The translations under genes were made by a program, and so were the position numbers. DNA of 64,000 nt, taken from Vibrio pacinii DSM 19139 (lineage in GTDB: Bacteria > Pseudomonadota > Gammaproteobacteria > Enterobacterales > Vibrionaceae). The notes beneath the pieces were generated by a model. It was not told the origin of the DNA and ran no database searches. It saw only the letters and a program-made list of their open reading frames with translations. Position 1 is the first letter of the stretch. Each line of letters begins with the position of its first letter. The stretch covers positions 1 through 64,000 of the forward strand of contig NZ_KL543976.1 of assembly GCF_000711795.1 (NCBI RefSeq). The letters run 5' to 3'. Shown here piece by piece: positions 27,425 through 36,523 of the stretch.

Positions 27425-28918
27425 ATGACACAGCCAGTCTCTTTATTTATCGGTGGAGAGTTCTGCCAGTCTGAAAGCAATGAGTGGCTTGAAGTTACCA
27501 ATCCTGCCAATAATCAAATCATCGCGCAGTTACCTTGTGCAACCGCTGAAGAGATCGAACGTGCGATTGAGAGCGCAAGTCAGGCTTTTAATGTGTGGAA
27601 AGAGGTCGCAGTTTCCGATCGCGCTCGATTAATGCTGCGTTATCAGCATTTGTTAAAAGAGCATCATGATGAGTTGGCGTGGCTGGTATCAAAAGAGACC
27701 GGAAAAACCACTCTTGATGCGAAAGGAGATGTTTGGCGAGGTATCGAAGTAGTCGAGCAAGCGGCTAATATCGCCAGTAATATGATGGGTGAAACGGTTG
27801 AAAATGTCGCGGCAGATATCGACAGCTATTCACTTATTCAACCGCTCGGTGTCTGCTGTGGTATCACGCCTTTTAACTTTCCGGCCATGATCCCACTGTG
27901 GATGTTTCCATTAGCCATCGCCGCGGGCAACACTTTTATCCTTAAGCCCTCAGAGCAAGTGCCCCTTACCGCGATGAGATTAGCAGAGCTATTTGATCAA
28001 GCCGGAGCGCCGCAAGGAGTATTGCAAGTTGTTCATGGCGCTAAAGCACAAGTGGATTATCTGTTGGCACACCCGCAGATCAAAACCGTCTCATTTGTCG
28101 GTTCTGTTCCAGTTGCAAAATACATCTATCACACAGCAACGTCTTACAATAAGCGCGTCCAAGCGTTTGCTGGCGCGAAAAATCATATGGTGATCATGCC
28201 TGATGCTAATAAAGTTCAGGTAATCAATAACCTTGTTGGTGCATCGGTGGGTGCGGCAGGTCAGCGCTGTATGGCAATATCGGTTGCGGTATTTGTCGGT
28301 AATTCAAGCCAGTGGATCGACGACTTAGCCAGTGAAATGGCCAAGGTGACGCCTGGGGTTTGGGATGATGAGCATGCAGGCTTTGGCCCTTTAATTAGCA
28401 GAGAAGCGAAGCTGCGTGTTGTCTCTTTGATAGAGCAAGGTAAAGCTCAGGGCGCCAACTGTTTGCTTGATGGAACTCAGTGCGAGGTAGAGGGGCACCC
28501 GGATGGCAACTGGCTTGGCCCGACCTTGTTTAGTGGTGTGAGCACCGAGATGTCGCTATATCAACAAGAGATCTTCGGACCGGTTCTTGTGTGCATTGAG
28601 GTACAGAGCCTTGATGAGGCTATCGAGCTAATTAATCGCAATCCTTATGGCAACGGAACGTCATTGTTTACCGCCAGCGGTGGTGCTGCGCGAAAATTCC
28701 AACACCAGATTCAGGTCGGCCAAGTTGGTATTAACGTACCGATTCCGGTCCCGCTGCCGTTTTTCTCGTTTACGGGTTGGCGTGGCAGTTTTTATGGCGA
28801 CTTGCATGCGTATGGCAAACAAGCGGTGCGTTTTTATACCGAGACCAAAACAGTCACTGCGCGTTGGTTTGATGATGATGTGCCAAGTGGCCCAAACATG
28901 TCGATTCAGCTGCGTTAA
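27425..28918 (+). CDS. mmsA: Methylmalonate-semialdehyde dehydrogenase (CoA-acylating)
   Basis: This enzyme forms propionyl-CoA from methylmalonate semialdehyde in valine breakdown. The 497-residue aldehyde dehydrogenase has [19 protein letters not shown] at about residue 140, the NAD site [15 protein letters not shown] at about 225, and catalytic Cys in [15 protein letters not shown] at about 286. It ends 9 bp before the acyl-CoA dehydrogenase gene. Confidence 0.93.
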   Translation: MTQPVSLFIGGEFCQSESNEWLEVTNPANNQIIAQLPCATAEEIERAIESASQAFNVWKEVAVSDRARLMLRYQHLLKEHHDELAWLVSKETGKTTLDAKGDVWRGIEVVEQAANIASNMMGETVENVAADIDSYSLIQPLGVCCGITPFNFPAMIPLWMFPLAIAAGNTFILKPSEQVPLTAMRLAELFDQAGAPQGVLQVVHGAKAQVDYLLAHPQIKTVSFVGSVPVAKYIYHTATSYNKRVQAFAGAKNHMVIMPDANKVQVINNLVGASVGAAGQRCMAISVAVFVGNSSQWIDDLASEMAKVTPGVWDDEHAGFGPLISREAKLRVVSLIEQGKAQGANCLLDGTQCEVEGHPDGNWLGPTLFSGVSTEMSLYQQEIFGPVLVCIEVQSLDEAIELINRNPYGNGTSLFTASGGAARKFQHQIQVGQVGINVPIPVPLPFFSFTGWRGSFYGDLHAYGKQAVRFYTETKTVTARWFDDDVPSGPNMSIQLR

Positions 28919-28927
28919 GGAGGCGAT

Positions 28928-30082
28928 ATGGACTTCGAACTCAACCAAGATCAGCGCGCTTTTGCTGATACCGCAGCGCAGTTTGCTCGCGATAGTCTCG
29001 AACCCAATGCGGCCAAGTGGGATGAAGAGCAGATTTTCCCCAAGTCGGTATTACGCCAGGCGGGGGAGCTGGGTTTTCTGAGCCTTTACACCCCAGAGGA
29101 AAAAGGGGGACTGGGTTTGAGCCGCCTTGATGCCTCGATCATTTTTGAACAACTGGCGATGGGCTGCACTTCAACGACCGCTTTTATGACCATCCACAAC
29201 ATGGTGACCTGGATGGTGGCCAGCTTTGCAACCGAACGTGCCGCGACGCAGTTCTGTCCTAAGCTTATTAGTGGCGAGTGGCTTGGTTCTTACTGTTTAA
29301 CTGAGCCCAACGCAGGATCAGATGCGGCATCGTTGACCACCAGTGCCAAGAAGGTGGCCGATGGTTATCTGCTCAATGGCAGCAAGGTGTTTATTTCAGG
29401 GGCCGGAGAAACGGATGTGTTGGTCGTGATGGCACGCACCAGTGATGAGGGAGCCAAGGGGGTGTCTGCGTTTGTCGTTGCGGCCGATAGCCAAGGGATC
29501 AGTTATGGGCGTAAAGAGCCGAAAATGGGCTGGAACTCTCAGCCAACCCGCAGTATCAGTTTTGATAATGTCTTGGTGGCGAAAGAAAATTTACTCGGTG
29601 AAGAGGGCCAAGGTTTTGTCTTCGCGATGAAAGGATTGGATGGTGGTCGCATTAACATCGCCACCTGTTCGCTCGGCACTGCGCAGCAAGCACTTAATCT
29701 TGCTATCGGTTATCTCAAAGAGCGCAAGCAGTTTGGTCAACCGCTCGGTCAGTTTCAGGCATTGCAGTTTAAATTGGCCGACATGGCCACTGAGTTGGTG
29801 GCGGCGCGGCAGATGGTACGTTTGGCTGCAAGTAAACTCGACAACCAACACCCAGATGCCAGTACGTACTGCGCGATGGCAAAACGTTTTGCAACTGACG
29901 TCGGTTTTCGGGTCTGCGACAAGGCCCTACAGCTTTACGGCGGATATGGCTACATCAAAGAGTACCCGCTTGAGCGCTATTTTCGAGATGTGCGTGTCCA
30001 CCAAATTTTAGAAGGCACCAACGAAATCATGCGCCTTATCGTCGCCCGAAGATTACTCGCTGATGGCGCTGAGCAACTGTAG
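28928..30082 (+). CDS. Acyl-CoA dehydrogenase (isobutyryl/2-methylbutyryl-CoA type)
   Basis: The 384-residue FAD enzyme has the YCLTEPNAGSDAASL signature near residue 120, KVFISGAGETDVLVVMART, and the C-terminal YGGYGYIKEYPLERYFRDVRVHQILEGTNEI-type block. The operon position (IvdC-like) suggests short branched substrates from valine and isoleucine. AAGGAGGCGAT precedes the start. Confidence 0.9.
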   Translation: MDFELNQDQRAFADTAAQFARDSLEPNAAKWDEEQIFPKSVLRQAGELGFLSLYTPEEKGGLGLSRLDASIIFEQLAMGCTSTTAFMTIHNMVTWMVASFATERAATQFCPKLISGEWLGSYCLTEPNAGSDAASLTTSAKKVADGYLLNGSKVFISGAGETDVLVVMARTSDEGAKGVSAFVVAADSQGISYGRKEPKMGWNSQPTRSISFDNVLVAKENLLGEEGQGFVFAMKGLDGGRINIATCSLGTAQQALNLAIGYLKERKQFGQPLGQFQALQFKLADMATELVAARQMVRLAASKLDNQHPDASTYCAMAKRFATDVGFRVCDKALQLYGGYGYIKEYPLERYFRDVRVHQILEGTNEIMRLIVARRLLADGAEQL

Positions 30083-30094
30083 AGGGAGAGAGAC

Positions 30095-30883
30095 ATGACC
30101 AATCAAAAGCAAGGATGCATCGAACACTATATTGATAATCACGTTGCGGTGCTGACCATCAATAATCCTCCTGCAAATACTTGGACGCGCGATAGCCTGA
30201 TTGAACTCAAGCAACTGATCACCGCACTTAATCAGCAATTAACTGTGTATGCGTTGGTTATTACCGGTCAAGGCGACAAGTTTTTCTCAGCCGGTGCCGA
30301 TCTTAACCTGTTTTCTTCAGGTGATAAGCAGGTTGCTGCCGATATGGCGCGCGTGTTTGGTGAAGCGTTTGAAACCTTGAGCGCATTTCGCGGAGTCTCT
30401 GTCGCAGCAATTAATGGCTATGCGATGGGTGGGGGGCTAGAAGCGGCGCTTGCTTGTGATATTCGCATCGCGGAGCAACAAGCCAAGCTGGCGCTGCCCG
30501 AGGCGAAAGTTGGTCTGTTGCCTTGTGCTGGGGGGACGCAAAATCTTACCGCGTTGGTTGGCGAGGGTTGGGCTAAGCGAATTATTTTGTGTGGTGAGCA
30601 ACTTACCGCGGCCAAAGCTCTTGAGATCGGCTTGGTGGAAGAGGTGGTCGCGCAGGGGGATGCTTTGAAAGCGGCCATTCAACTTGCCGAAAAGGTCGCC
30701 AATCAAGCCCCGCCGGCTGTCGCTGCGTGCAAAACACTTATTCAACATGCTCGCTCTGGGCCAATTGTTCACGGATTGGAAAAAGAGAGGGAGCGGTTTA
30801 CTCAACTGTTTGATACCGACGATCAACAAGAGGGCGTCAATGCCTTTCTTGAAAAACGCCCACCACGCTGGAATAACCGCTAG
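30095..30883 (+). CDS. Enoyl-CoA hydratase (methacrylyl/tiglyl-CoA type)
   Basis: The 262-residue crotonase-fold protein has FFSAGADLNLF (about residue 67), AINGYAMGGGLEAALACDIRIA (about 108) with catalytic-type Glu in LALPEAKVGLLPCAGGTQNL (about 137), and a terminal FLEKRPPRWN. In the ivd-type order it is IvdD-like, hydrating methacrylyl-CoA and tiglyl-CoA. Confidence 0.9.
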   Translation: MTNQKQGCIEHYIDNHVAVLTINNPPANTWTRDSLIELKQLITALNQQLTVYALVITGQGDKFFSAGADLNLFSSGDKQVAADMARVFGEAFETLSAFRGVSVAAINGYAMGGGLEAALACDIRIAEQQAKLALPEAKVGLLPCAGGTQNLTALVGEGWAKRIILCGEQLTAAKALEIGLVEEVVAQGDALKAAIQLAEKVANQAPPAVAACKTLIQHARSGPIVHGLEKERERFTQLFDTDDQQEGVNAFLEKRPPRWNNR

Positions 30884-30900
30884 GGCGAAGGAGAACAATC

Positions 30901-32028
30901 ATGAGTGATAGCATTCATTTTTCTGAATTGCCCTGTAGCAATGGGGTGCATAAAGTGGGTGTTGCGACCTTAGACAATACCAAGTCTTTAAACGCGCTAA
31001 CCTTAGACATGCTGGTGAGTTTGCATCAACAACTTCAGAAGTGGCATGAAGACGACAATCTAGTTTGTGTATTATTAGAAGGTGCGGGTGAAAAAGCCTT
31101 TTGCGCTGGAGGTGACGTTCGCACTATGCATAGCGTGATGTGTGACAGCAGTCGTGAGGAAATCCAAGCTTTTTGTGGCCAATTTTTTACCACCGAGTAT
31201 CAATGTGACTATCTTATCCATACTTACTGCAAGCCGATTATTGCTTGGGGGCAGGGCATTGTCATGGGAGGAGGGATGGGGCTCTACATGGGCTCAAGCC
31301 ATAAAGTCGTGACTCCTGATTCACGTTTAGCGATGCCGGAAGTCAGTATTGGTCTCTATCCTGATGTCGGTGGAACCTGGTTTCTTAATCGTTTAGACAG
31401 CGGCGTTGGCATGTTTTTAGGTATGACCGGCGTCATGGTTAATGCCAGTGATGCCGTTGCCATCCATCTTGCTGATCACATTGCCTTGCCAAGGCATAAA
31501 CAGCAATTGATAGAGCAGTTGCAGGTGGCCGATTGGGAGTGTGTCGACGATGTCTATGAAGTGGTCACTGAGCTTCTTGAAGGCTTCGCATTGCAGGTCG
31601 ACAATCAACCACAAGCGCAAATGGTGCCGTATTTGGGTCAGATTCGTTTAGCCTGTAGTGCCGATAATGTGATTCAAGTGCTTGATAATATCCAAGCGAT
31701 TCAAGGGAACGATGAATGGCTAGCGGTGGCTAAATCAAATTCGGCATTAGGCAGCCCGATTACCGCCCACTTGTGCTTTCGTCAGATGACGCAATACAGT
31801 GACTTATCATTAGCAGATTGCTTTCGCTTAGAACTCACTATGTCGGTTCGCAGTACCTTATTGGGTGAATTCCAAGAAGGGGTGAGAGCTCGATTGGTCG
31901 ACAAAGATGGTGAGCCTAAATGGCTCTACCCCAATGTTGCAACGGTGGAGACCCAAGTTATCGATGAAATGTGCCGTTCACTGTGGCCTGAAGAAGCTCA
32001 CCCTTTGGCAACGCTAGGCCACTATTAA
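30901..32028 (+). CDS. 3-hydroxyisobutyryl-CoA hydrolase
   Basis: The 375-residue member of the crotonase superfamily is longer than the hydratases, as usual for this hydrolase. It shows AFCAGGDVRTMHS (about residue 68), GQGIVMGGGMGLYMGSSHKVVT (about 115), and the Glu/Asp pair in AMPEVSIGLYPDVGGTWFL (about 145-160). It releases free 3-hydroxyisobutyrate for the next enzyme, MmsB (IvdE-like). Confidence 0.92.
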   Translation: MSDSIHFSELPCSNGVHKVGVATLDNTKSLNALTLDMLVSLHQQLQKWHEDDNLVCVLLEGAGEKAFCAGGDVRTMHSVMCDSSREEIQAFCGQFFTTEYQCDYLIHTYCKPIIAWGQGIVMGGGMGLYMGSSHKVVTPDSRLAMPEVSIGLYPDVGGTWFLNRLDSGVGMFLGMTGVMVNASDAVAIHLADHIALPRHKQQLIEQLQVADWECVDDVYEVVTELLEGFALQVDNQPQAQMVPYLGQIRLACSADNVIQVLDNIQAIQGNDEWLAVAKSNSALGSPITAHLCFRQMTQYSDLSLADCFRLELTMSVRSTLLGEFQEGVRARLVDKDGEPKWLYPNVATVETQVIDEMCRSLWPEEAHPLATLGHY

Positions 32029-32070
32029 CGTTAAGTCACTATTAACTTAGGGTCATTATTAAGGAGAAGT
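32020..32070 (+). repeat. Three degenerate 17-bp tandem repeats before mmsB
   Basis: Units at 32020-32036, 32037-32053 and 32054-32070 share CA(C/T)TATTAA at their starts. The first overlaps the hydrolase stop codon and the last carries the AAGGAG ribosome binding site of mmsB. Confidence 0.55.
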
Positions 32071-32074
32071 GCGC

Positions 32075-32977
32075 ATGGAAACGATAGCATTCATCGGACT
32101 GGGAAATATGGGCGCGCCAATGGCCAACAACTTGTTGTCGGCAGGGTTAAAGGTTCAGGTGTTTGATTTGGTAACCGAGTTGGCAAAACCACTCGCTGCC
32201 GCTGGCGCAAAGGTGTGTGATTCGATAGAACAGGTAGTGATGGGCGCTGATGCAGTTGTTACCATGTTGCCTGCTGGTGAACATGTCACAGCGGTCTACT
32301 TAGGTGGTAATGGCTGCCAAGGTATTGTCAATTATGTTGGTGAGTCGACGGTGTTGATCGACTCTTCAACCATCGATCCTAAATCTGCACGCTTGGTTGC
32401 GGCCAAGGCAAAAGAACGCGGTATTGATTTTGCCGACGCTCCTGTTTCTGGTGGTGTCGCTGGCGCCTCGGCCGGCACGTTAACTTTTATTGTCGGTGGC
32501 AGCGAGCAAGCTTTTATACGCGCCGAGCGAGTGTTGAAACACATGGGGAAAAACATCTTTCATGCTGGCGACAGCGGTTGTGGTCAGATGGGGAAAATAT
32601 GCAACAATTTGATGTTGGGTATTTTAATGGCAGGAACCTGTGAGGCGCTTAACTTAGGTATCGCCAACGGACTTGATCCAAAAGTATTGTCTAACATCAT
32701 GCTACAAAGTTCAGGGCGAAACTGGGCGCTTGAGCTTTATAATCCGTGTCCCGGTGTGATGGAAAATGCGCCGGCATCCAACCACTATCAGCCAGGCTTT
32801 ATGAGTAAATTGATGCTCAAAGACTTAGGATTAGGCCTTGAAGCCGCCACGCAAAGTCAATCTTCAGTGCCGATGGGCGCTTTAGCGCGTAATTTGTATG
32901 CATTTCACAATATGAACGGCAATCAAGAGCTAGACTTTTCGAGTTTGTTTGAGTTTTATCGCTCACAGCAGCCATGA
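32075..32977 (+). CDS. mmsB: 3-hydroxyisobutyrate dehydrogenase
   Basis: The 300-residue beta-hydroxyacid dehydrogenase has the NAD loop FIGLGNMGAPMANNLL at residues 5-20, the substrate box FADAPVSGGVAGASAGTL near 118, and the catalytic Lys in GCGQMGKICNNLMLG near 170. It oxidises 3-hydroxyisobutyrate to methylmalonate semialdehyde, the MmsA substrate. ATG 32075 is chosen over the in-frame GTG two codons earlier because AAGGAG then lies 8 nt upstream. Confidence 0.93.
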   Translation: METIAFIGLGNMGAPMANNLLSAGLKVQVFDLVTELAKPLAAAGAKVCDSIEQVVMGADAVVTMLPAGEHVTAVYLGGNGCQGIVNYVGESTVLIDSSTIDPKSARLVAAKAKERGIDFADAPVSGGVAGASAGTLTFIVGGSEQAFIRAERVLKHMGKNIFHAGDSGCGQMGKICNNLMLGILMAGTCEALNLGIANGLDPKVLSNIMLQSSGRNWALELYNPCPGVMENAPASNHYQPGFMSKLMLKDLGLGLEAATQSQSSVPMGALARNLYAFHNMNGNQELDFSSLFEFYRSQQP

Positions 32978-32989
32978 TAGGGAAAGGAT

Positions 32990-33748
32990 ATGGATTTAAA
33001 GCAAAGCGTAATAGCGATTACAGGCGCAGGGCAAGGGCTTGGGCAAATGATGGCGGTGACGCTGGCTCACGCTGGCGCTGAATTAGCCCTGCTCGACGTC
33101 AATCAAAAGGCTCTTGATGATACTAAGCGTCAGTGCTTAATGTTGGGTGTCAAAGCACTGACCTACCAAGTGGATGTAACCCAAGAAGCGCAGGTTGAAC
33201 AGGTGTTTAGTGACGTTGTCATAGATTTTGGCCAATTGAATGGGTTGGTCAATAACGCTGGGATACTGCGTGATGGACTCTTGGTTAAAGTCAAAGATGG
33301 TCAGGTGTCGAAGATGTCGCTTGAGCAGTTTAATGCGGTGATTGACGTTAACCTTACCGGAACGTTTTTGTGTGGTCGGGAAGCGGCAGTGCAAATGATA
33401 GAGACTCAGTCTCAAGGGGTGATCATCAATATTTCTAGTGTCGCCAGAGCAGGCAACATCGGTCAAACTAACTACGCGGCGTCAAAAGCGGCAGTCGCAA
33501 CTTTGGCAACAACTTGGGCGAAAGAGTTAGCACGTTACGGCATTCGAGCGGCGGCAATTGCGCCCGGTGTGATAGAAACACCCATGGCTGCGCAAATGAA
33601 ACCAGAAGCGATGGCACGCCTTGAAGCAATGATTCCTGTCGGCAGAATGGGAAAAACCGCTGAAATAGCGAACACCGTCAAGTTTATCTTCGAGAATGAT
33701 TACATCAGCGGTCGGATCTTAGAAATAGACGGCGGGATAAGAATGTAA
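32990..33748 (+). CDS. Short-chain dehydrogenase (3-hydroxy-2-methylbutyryl-CoA type)
   Basis: The 252-residue SDR has the cofactor motif TGAGQGLGQ (residues 11-19), NNAG near 88, and the catalytic Ser-Tyr-Lys set with [22 protein letters not shown] (about 145-165). It ends with a C-terminal [12 protein letters not shown]. Last in the ivd-type unit (IvdG-like), it probably oxidises the isoleucine intermediate before thiolysis. Confidence 0.9.
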   Translation: MDLKQSVIAITGAGQGLGQMMAVTLAHAGAELALLDVNQKALDDTKRQCLMLGVKALTYQVDVTQEAQVEQVFSDVVIDFGQLNGLVNNAGILRDGLLVKVKDGQVSKMSLEQFNAVIDVNLTGTFLCGREAAVQMIETQSQGVIINISSVARAGNIGQTNYAASKAAVATLATTWAKELARYGIRAAAIAPGVIETPMAAQMKPEAMARLEAMIPVGRMGKTAEIANTVKFIFENDYISGRILEIDGGIRM

Positions 33749-33792
33749 ATCACGCTTTGTACTCTTTAACTAGATTTGGTCTCTATATTGTC

Positions 33793-33815
33793 AGCTCGCA
33801 TTGCGGGCTTTTTTC
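33793..33815 (+). terminator. Terminator of the ivd-type operon
   Basis: AGCTCGC and GCGGGCT pair (one wobble) around ATT and are followed by TTTTTTCTTTTC. Confidence 0.7.
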
Positions 33816-33899
33816 TTTTCTCCAACCCCTGACAAAGTGATACTATCAGCCAAATGATAACACTATGATTTACCGATAATTGTAAGGAATAATCACGCA

Positions 33900-34247
33900 A
33901 TGGAACTGGATCTTTTTCTCGATAAACTGGCTCAATCTCCGTCTTTAATCCAATTTGAAGAGACTATGGCCGCGATTGACGCATGCTACATCTTTACCCC
34001 CACCGCATTTACCAATGGTGATGTCCGTAATGAAGCCAATCAAAACAACGGCTCATGCAAAATTTTTGCTTTTGCTAAGCTCAACGAACTGACACCAGAG
34101 CTAACGTTGGCTTGCTTCGGACAGTACTATCGTCACGATGTATTAGAAAATCCACAAGGGTGTGATCACGCCAATATTCGTAATTTTATGCAATATGGCT
34201 GGCAAGGTATTGAGTTTGATGGCCCAGCGTTAGTGGCTAAAGCGTAA
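33900..34247 (+). CDS. HopJ type III effector family protein (conserved small protein)
   Basis: The 115-residue protein matches the short HopJ family found in many marine gammaproteobacteria: FEETMAAIDACYIFTPTAFTNGD (about residues 20-42), NGSCKIFAFAKL near 50 and CFGQYYRHDVLENPQGCDHANIRNFMQYGW near 77. No secretion signal or type III genes are nearby, so the effector name is historical. Function is unknown; a housekeeping role is likely. Confidence 0.8.
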   Translation: MELDLFLDKLAQSPSLIQFEETMAAIDACYIFTPTAFTNGDVRNEANQNNGSCKIFAFAKLNELTPELTLACFGQYYRHDVLENPQGCDHANIRNFMQYGWQGIEFDGPALVAKA

Positions 34248-34286
34248 TAATCTGAGTAGGAGCGTTATGCTCCTTTTGGAGTCACC

Positions 34287-34637
34287 ATGAATAATCAACA
34301 ATTAGCGACGTTTCTTGATACTTTTACCTGCGCGCAAGCGGATTACCCTTTTGGGCCAGATGCACTGGTTTATAAGGTCAAAGGTAAGATGTTTGCCATT
34401 TTGTCACACAGGGAAGGGCGTGAGTATGTCACGGTCAAGGTCGTGCCAGAAGATGGTGAAGTGCTTAGCGCGCAGTTTGCCGATATTACTCCCGGTTATC
34501 ACACCAACAAGCGCCATTGGGTGACGGTTTATTACCCAGGAGATGTTGAAGATGGCCTGATTGAAGATTTGTGCGAGCGATCTTATCAGCTTGTTGTAAG
34601 CAAGTTACCTAAAGCGCAGCGGGCTTTACTGGCTTGA
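34287..34637 (+). CDS. MmcQ/YjbR family protein
   Basis: The 116-residue protein has the YjbR fold pattern: an N-terminal helix, PFGPDALVYKVKGKMFAIL (about residues 22-40), then GYHTNKRHWVTVYY near 72 and a C-terminal helix. The family has a CyaY-like, double wing shape that suggests DNA binding. Its role is not established. It lies 39 bp after the HopJ-family gene. Confidence 0.8.
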   Translation: MNNQQLATFLDTFTCAQADYPFGPDALVYKVKGKMFAILSHREGREYVTVKVVPEDGEVLSAQFADITPGYHTNKRHWVTVYYPGDVEDGLIEDLCERSYQLVVSKLPKAQRALLA

Positions 34638-34735
34638 ATGGTTTGTTTTTGCTGCTCAAAAAGCGTCAGATTAGATCAAACAAGCAGCATGTTGGTTCAA
34701 AACTCAGCAAACAAAATAAAAAGTGATGTTTTTGT

Positions 34736-34763
34736 TTGACTCTTCTCGCTCAATCCGTAAAGT
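34736..34763 (+). promoter_or_regulatory. Promoter of the tRNA cluster
   Basis: TTGACT (34736-34741) and TAAAGT (34758-34763) are 16 bp apart, about 45 bp before the first tRNA. Confidence 0.55.
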
Positions 34764-34809
34764 ATGCATCGAACGCAACGGTGAGTAACCTAAAGCGTTG
34801 AAAGAAAAG

Positions 34810-34883
34810 GGCGCGTTGGCAGAGTGGCTATGCAGCGGATTGCAAATCCGTGGACCTCGGTTCGACTCCGGGACGCGCCTCCA
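34810..34883 (+). tRNA. tRNA-Cys (GCA)
   Basis: The 74-nt cloverleaf starts GGCGCGT and ends ACGCGCC-T-CCA. Anticodon loop TTGCAAA has GCA, and the T-arm is CTCGGTTCGACTCCGGG-like. CCA is encoded. Confidence 0.96.
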
Positions 34884-34945
34884 TTTCTTTATTAAATTTT
34901 AGATGGTGTTTATCGTACTAAACGGCATCACAAAGTAATTTGTGT

Positions 34946-35032
34946 GCCCTGGTGGTGGAATTGGTAGACACAAGGGATTTAAAATCCCTCGGCGTTCGCG
35001 CTGTGCCGGTTCAAGTCCGGCCCGGGGCACCA
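34946..35032 (+). tRNA. tRNA-Leu (TAA)
   Basis: The 87-nt class II tRNA has a long variable arm, acceptor GCCCTGG/CCGGGGC with A discriminator, anticodon TAA in GATTTAAAATC, and encoded CCA. Confidence 0.96.
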
Positions 35033-35055
35033 TCTATTCGCTCATAGAGCACAAA

Positions 35056-35129
35056 GGCGCGTTGGCAGAGTGGCTATGCAGCGGATTGCAAATCCGTGGA
35101 CCTCGGTTCGACTCCGGGACGCGCCTCCA
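35056..35129 (+). tRNA. tRNA-Cys (GCA), second copy
   Basis: The 74 nt are identical to those at 34810-34883, including the encoded CCA. Confidence 0.96.
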
Positions 35130-35135
35130 TTACTT

Positions 35136-35170
35136 AACAAAGCCAGTCCTAGTGACTGGCTTTGTTGTAT
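35136..35170. terminator. Terminator of the tRNA cluster
   Basis: AACAAAGCCAGTC and GACTGGCTTTGTT form a perfect 13-bp stem around CTAGT. It lies between the tRNAs and the convergent GGDEF gene. Confidence 0.75.
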
Positions 35171-35222
35171 CTGGGCTTTATTGACTGCGCAGTGCGTTTT
35201 TTATTGACGGAGGATTTGGATG

Positions 35223-36197
35223 TTACTGCGTTGCGGTTAAGTCGACCACCGCTACTCCGTTTTTGCCATTCTTCTTAATTTTGTACATGGCACTGTCTGC
35301 GCGTTGGTAAATGTCTTCAAAACGGTGGTGCGAACCCGAGAAAAGACACACCCCAATACTAAAACCAATCTGAGACTGTGGCGCTGATAGCGTTGTGTGT
35401 GGGGAAGCATGCGTTAGGAGCGAGTCGCACAATGCCATTAAATCATCGTGCTGTGAAGCGTGACAAAGGATCACAAACTCATCGCCACCCAGTCTGCCGA
35501 TTTGTGCCTCATCAGGGCAGAGCGTTTTCAAGCTATCGGCGATATTAATCAGTAATCGATCACCAGCGTGATGGCCAAGTTCATCATTGACCGCTTTAAA
35601 GTTATCGATATCAAAAAAGACTAACGCATTAGTGCCGTTATTAAGCTGATCACTGTTACCTTGCAGCTGGTAAAAAGCTTGCTCGATCGCGCTACGATTA
35701 AGTAAACCGGTCAATGGATCGCTGTTGGCCAGCTTGGCGAGCTGTTGTTCGTAACGTTTTTCTTGGGTGATGTCGATATGGGTGCCCATCATCCGCAGCG
35801 GTTTACCCTCGGCATCATATTCAACAATTCGACCTCGATCCGATACCCAGCTATCACTGCCATCTTTATGTAACATGCGATGAACGACTTGATATAAGTC
35901 GGTTTTACCCGCGAGATGATCTTCAAAGGCACCGACAGCAAGATCGTAGTCGTCGGGGTGGAGGTTACTTTTCCAGGTTTCGACCGTCGCCGTTAGCTCG
36001 TTGGGCTGATAGCCGAGCATTTTACCCCATTGCATATTGAAAATGGTTAAGGTGCCACTAGGGACGTGCTGCTCCCAGAGACACAGTCCATTGCCATCAA
36101 GTGCTACGTTGAGCTTCTCTTGCAAACGTGCATTTTCGATCTTGAGTTGTTGGTTCTCTTTTTCTAGTCGCGCAATCTTTTCTAAGTACTCTTCCAT
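35223..36197 (-). CDS. Coiled-coil PAS-GGDEF diguanylate cyclase
   Basis: The 324-residue cytosolic protein has an N-terminal coiled coil (residues 3-32, YLEKIARLEKENQQLKIEN), a PAS/PAC domain (about 33-150) and a GGDEF domain (about 160-320) with the intact active site GRLGGDEF. The RxxD inhibitory motif is absent (PDEA at that place), so product inhibition is probably lost. It reads towards the tRNA cluster as a single-gene unit. Confidence 0.92.
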   Translation of the reverse strand: MEEYLEKIARLEKENQQLKIENARLQEKLNVALDGNGLCLWEQHVPSGTLTIFNMQWGKMLGYQPNELTATVETWKSNLHPDDYDLAVGAFEDHLAGKTDLYQVVHRMLHKDGSDSWVSDRGRIVEYDAEGKPLRMMGTHIDITQEKRYEQQLAKLANSDPLTGLLNRSAIEQAFYQLQGNSDQLNNGTNALVFFDIDNFKAVNDELGHHAGDRLLINIADSLKTLCPDEAQIGRLGGDEFVILCHASQHDDLMALCDSLLTHASPHTTLSAPQSQIGFSIGVCLFSGSHHRFEDIYQRADSAMYKIKKNGKNGVAVVDLTATQ

Positions 36198-36334
36198 GTC
36201 ATTCCCTTACCCTGCGACTTCAGGTTGAGGTCAATATACGCATGTTCGAACTAAATTTCTATTAACTCACTCGACAAGTTCTCGCCAAAAAGTCGCCTTG
36301 CAATGCTCAATTTTGCACGCAAATGCAGGAAGCT

Positions 36335-36351
36335 TGCACATGTTTGGTGCG
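36335..36351 (+). promoter_or_regulatory. NtrC-like binding site upstream of nasA
   Basis: TGCACATGTTTGGTGCG matches the NtrC consensus TGCACC-N5-GGTGCA at 10 of 12 positions and lies about 65 bp upstream of the sigma-54 element. A second TGCAC half-site occurs at 36314. Confidence 0.65.
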
Positions 36352-36400
36352 GTTTATTAACAGTGATTTCTTATTTGTCTGATATATATGAGTTTTTTGT

Positions 36401-36417
36401 TTGGCACCTAACTTGCT
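36401..36417 (+). promoter_or_regulatory. Sigma-54 promoter of nasA
   Basis: TTGGCACCTAACTTGCT fits the -24/-12 consensus, with GG (36403-36404) and GC (36415-36416) exactly 10 nt apart. Predicted start of transcription is near 36428. Confidence 0.85.
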
Positions 36418-36467
36418 CAGATTGTTCACAGCCCACTTTAATGGGTAACCATAAAATGACTATGTAC

Positions 36468-36504
36468 AGGCAACGAAGCCTCTCCCCCAAAGGAGAGGCT
36501 TCGT
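36468..36504 (+). promoter_or_regulatory. nasA leader hairpins (candidate ANTAR target)
   Basis: A 13-bp perfect hairpin, ACGAAGCCTCTCC with GGAGAGGCTTCGT (36473-36504), lies just before the nasA ribosome binding site. Overlapping its 5' arm is a mutually exclusive small hairpin, AGGC-AACGAA-GCCT (36468-36481), whose six-base loop has A at 1 and G at 4 as in ANTAR targets. The large hairpin lacks a U run, so it may act on translation or processing instead. Confidence 0.5.
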
Positions 36505-36523
36505 CGTCATTGAGGAGCGAGAA

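Larger units (their letters stand above)
36198..36523. other. nasA promoter and leader region
   Basis: No gene is present. It holds an NtrC-like site, a sigma-54 promoter, a small hexaloop hairpin and a 13-bp hairpin (each listed separately). Confidence 0.7.

Noticed and set aside
34942..35184. Open frame across tRNA-Leu and the second tRNA-Cys
   Set aside because: It is made of tRNA sequence; the cloverleaf genes explain it.
36473..36504. Intrinsic terminator before nasA
   Set aside because: The 13-bp stem is perfect but it is followed by CGTCATTGAGG without a U run, so I list it as a leader hairpin.
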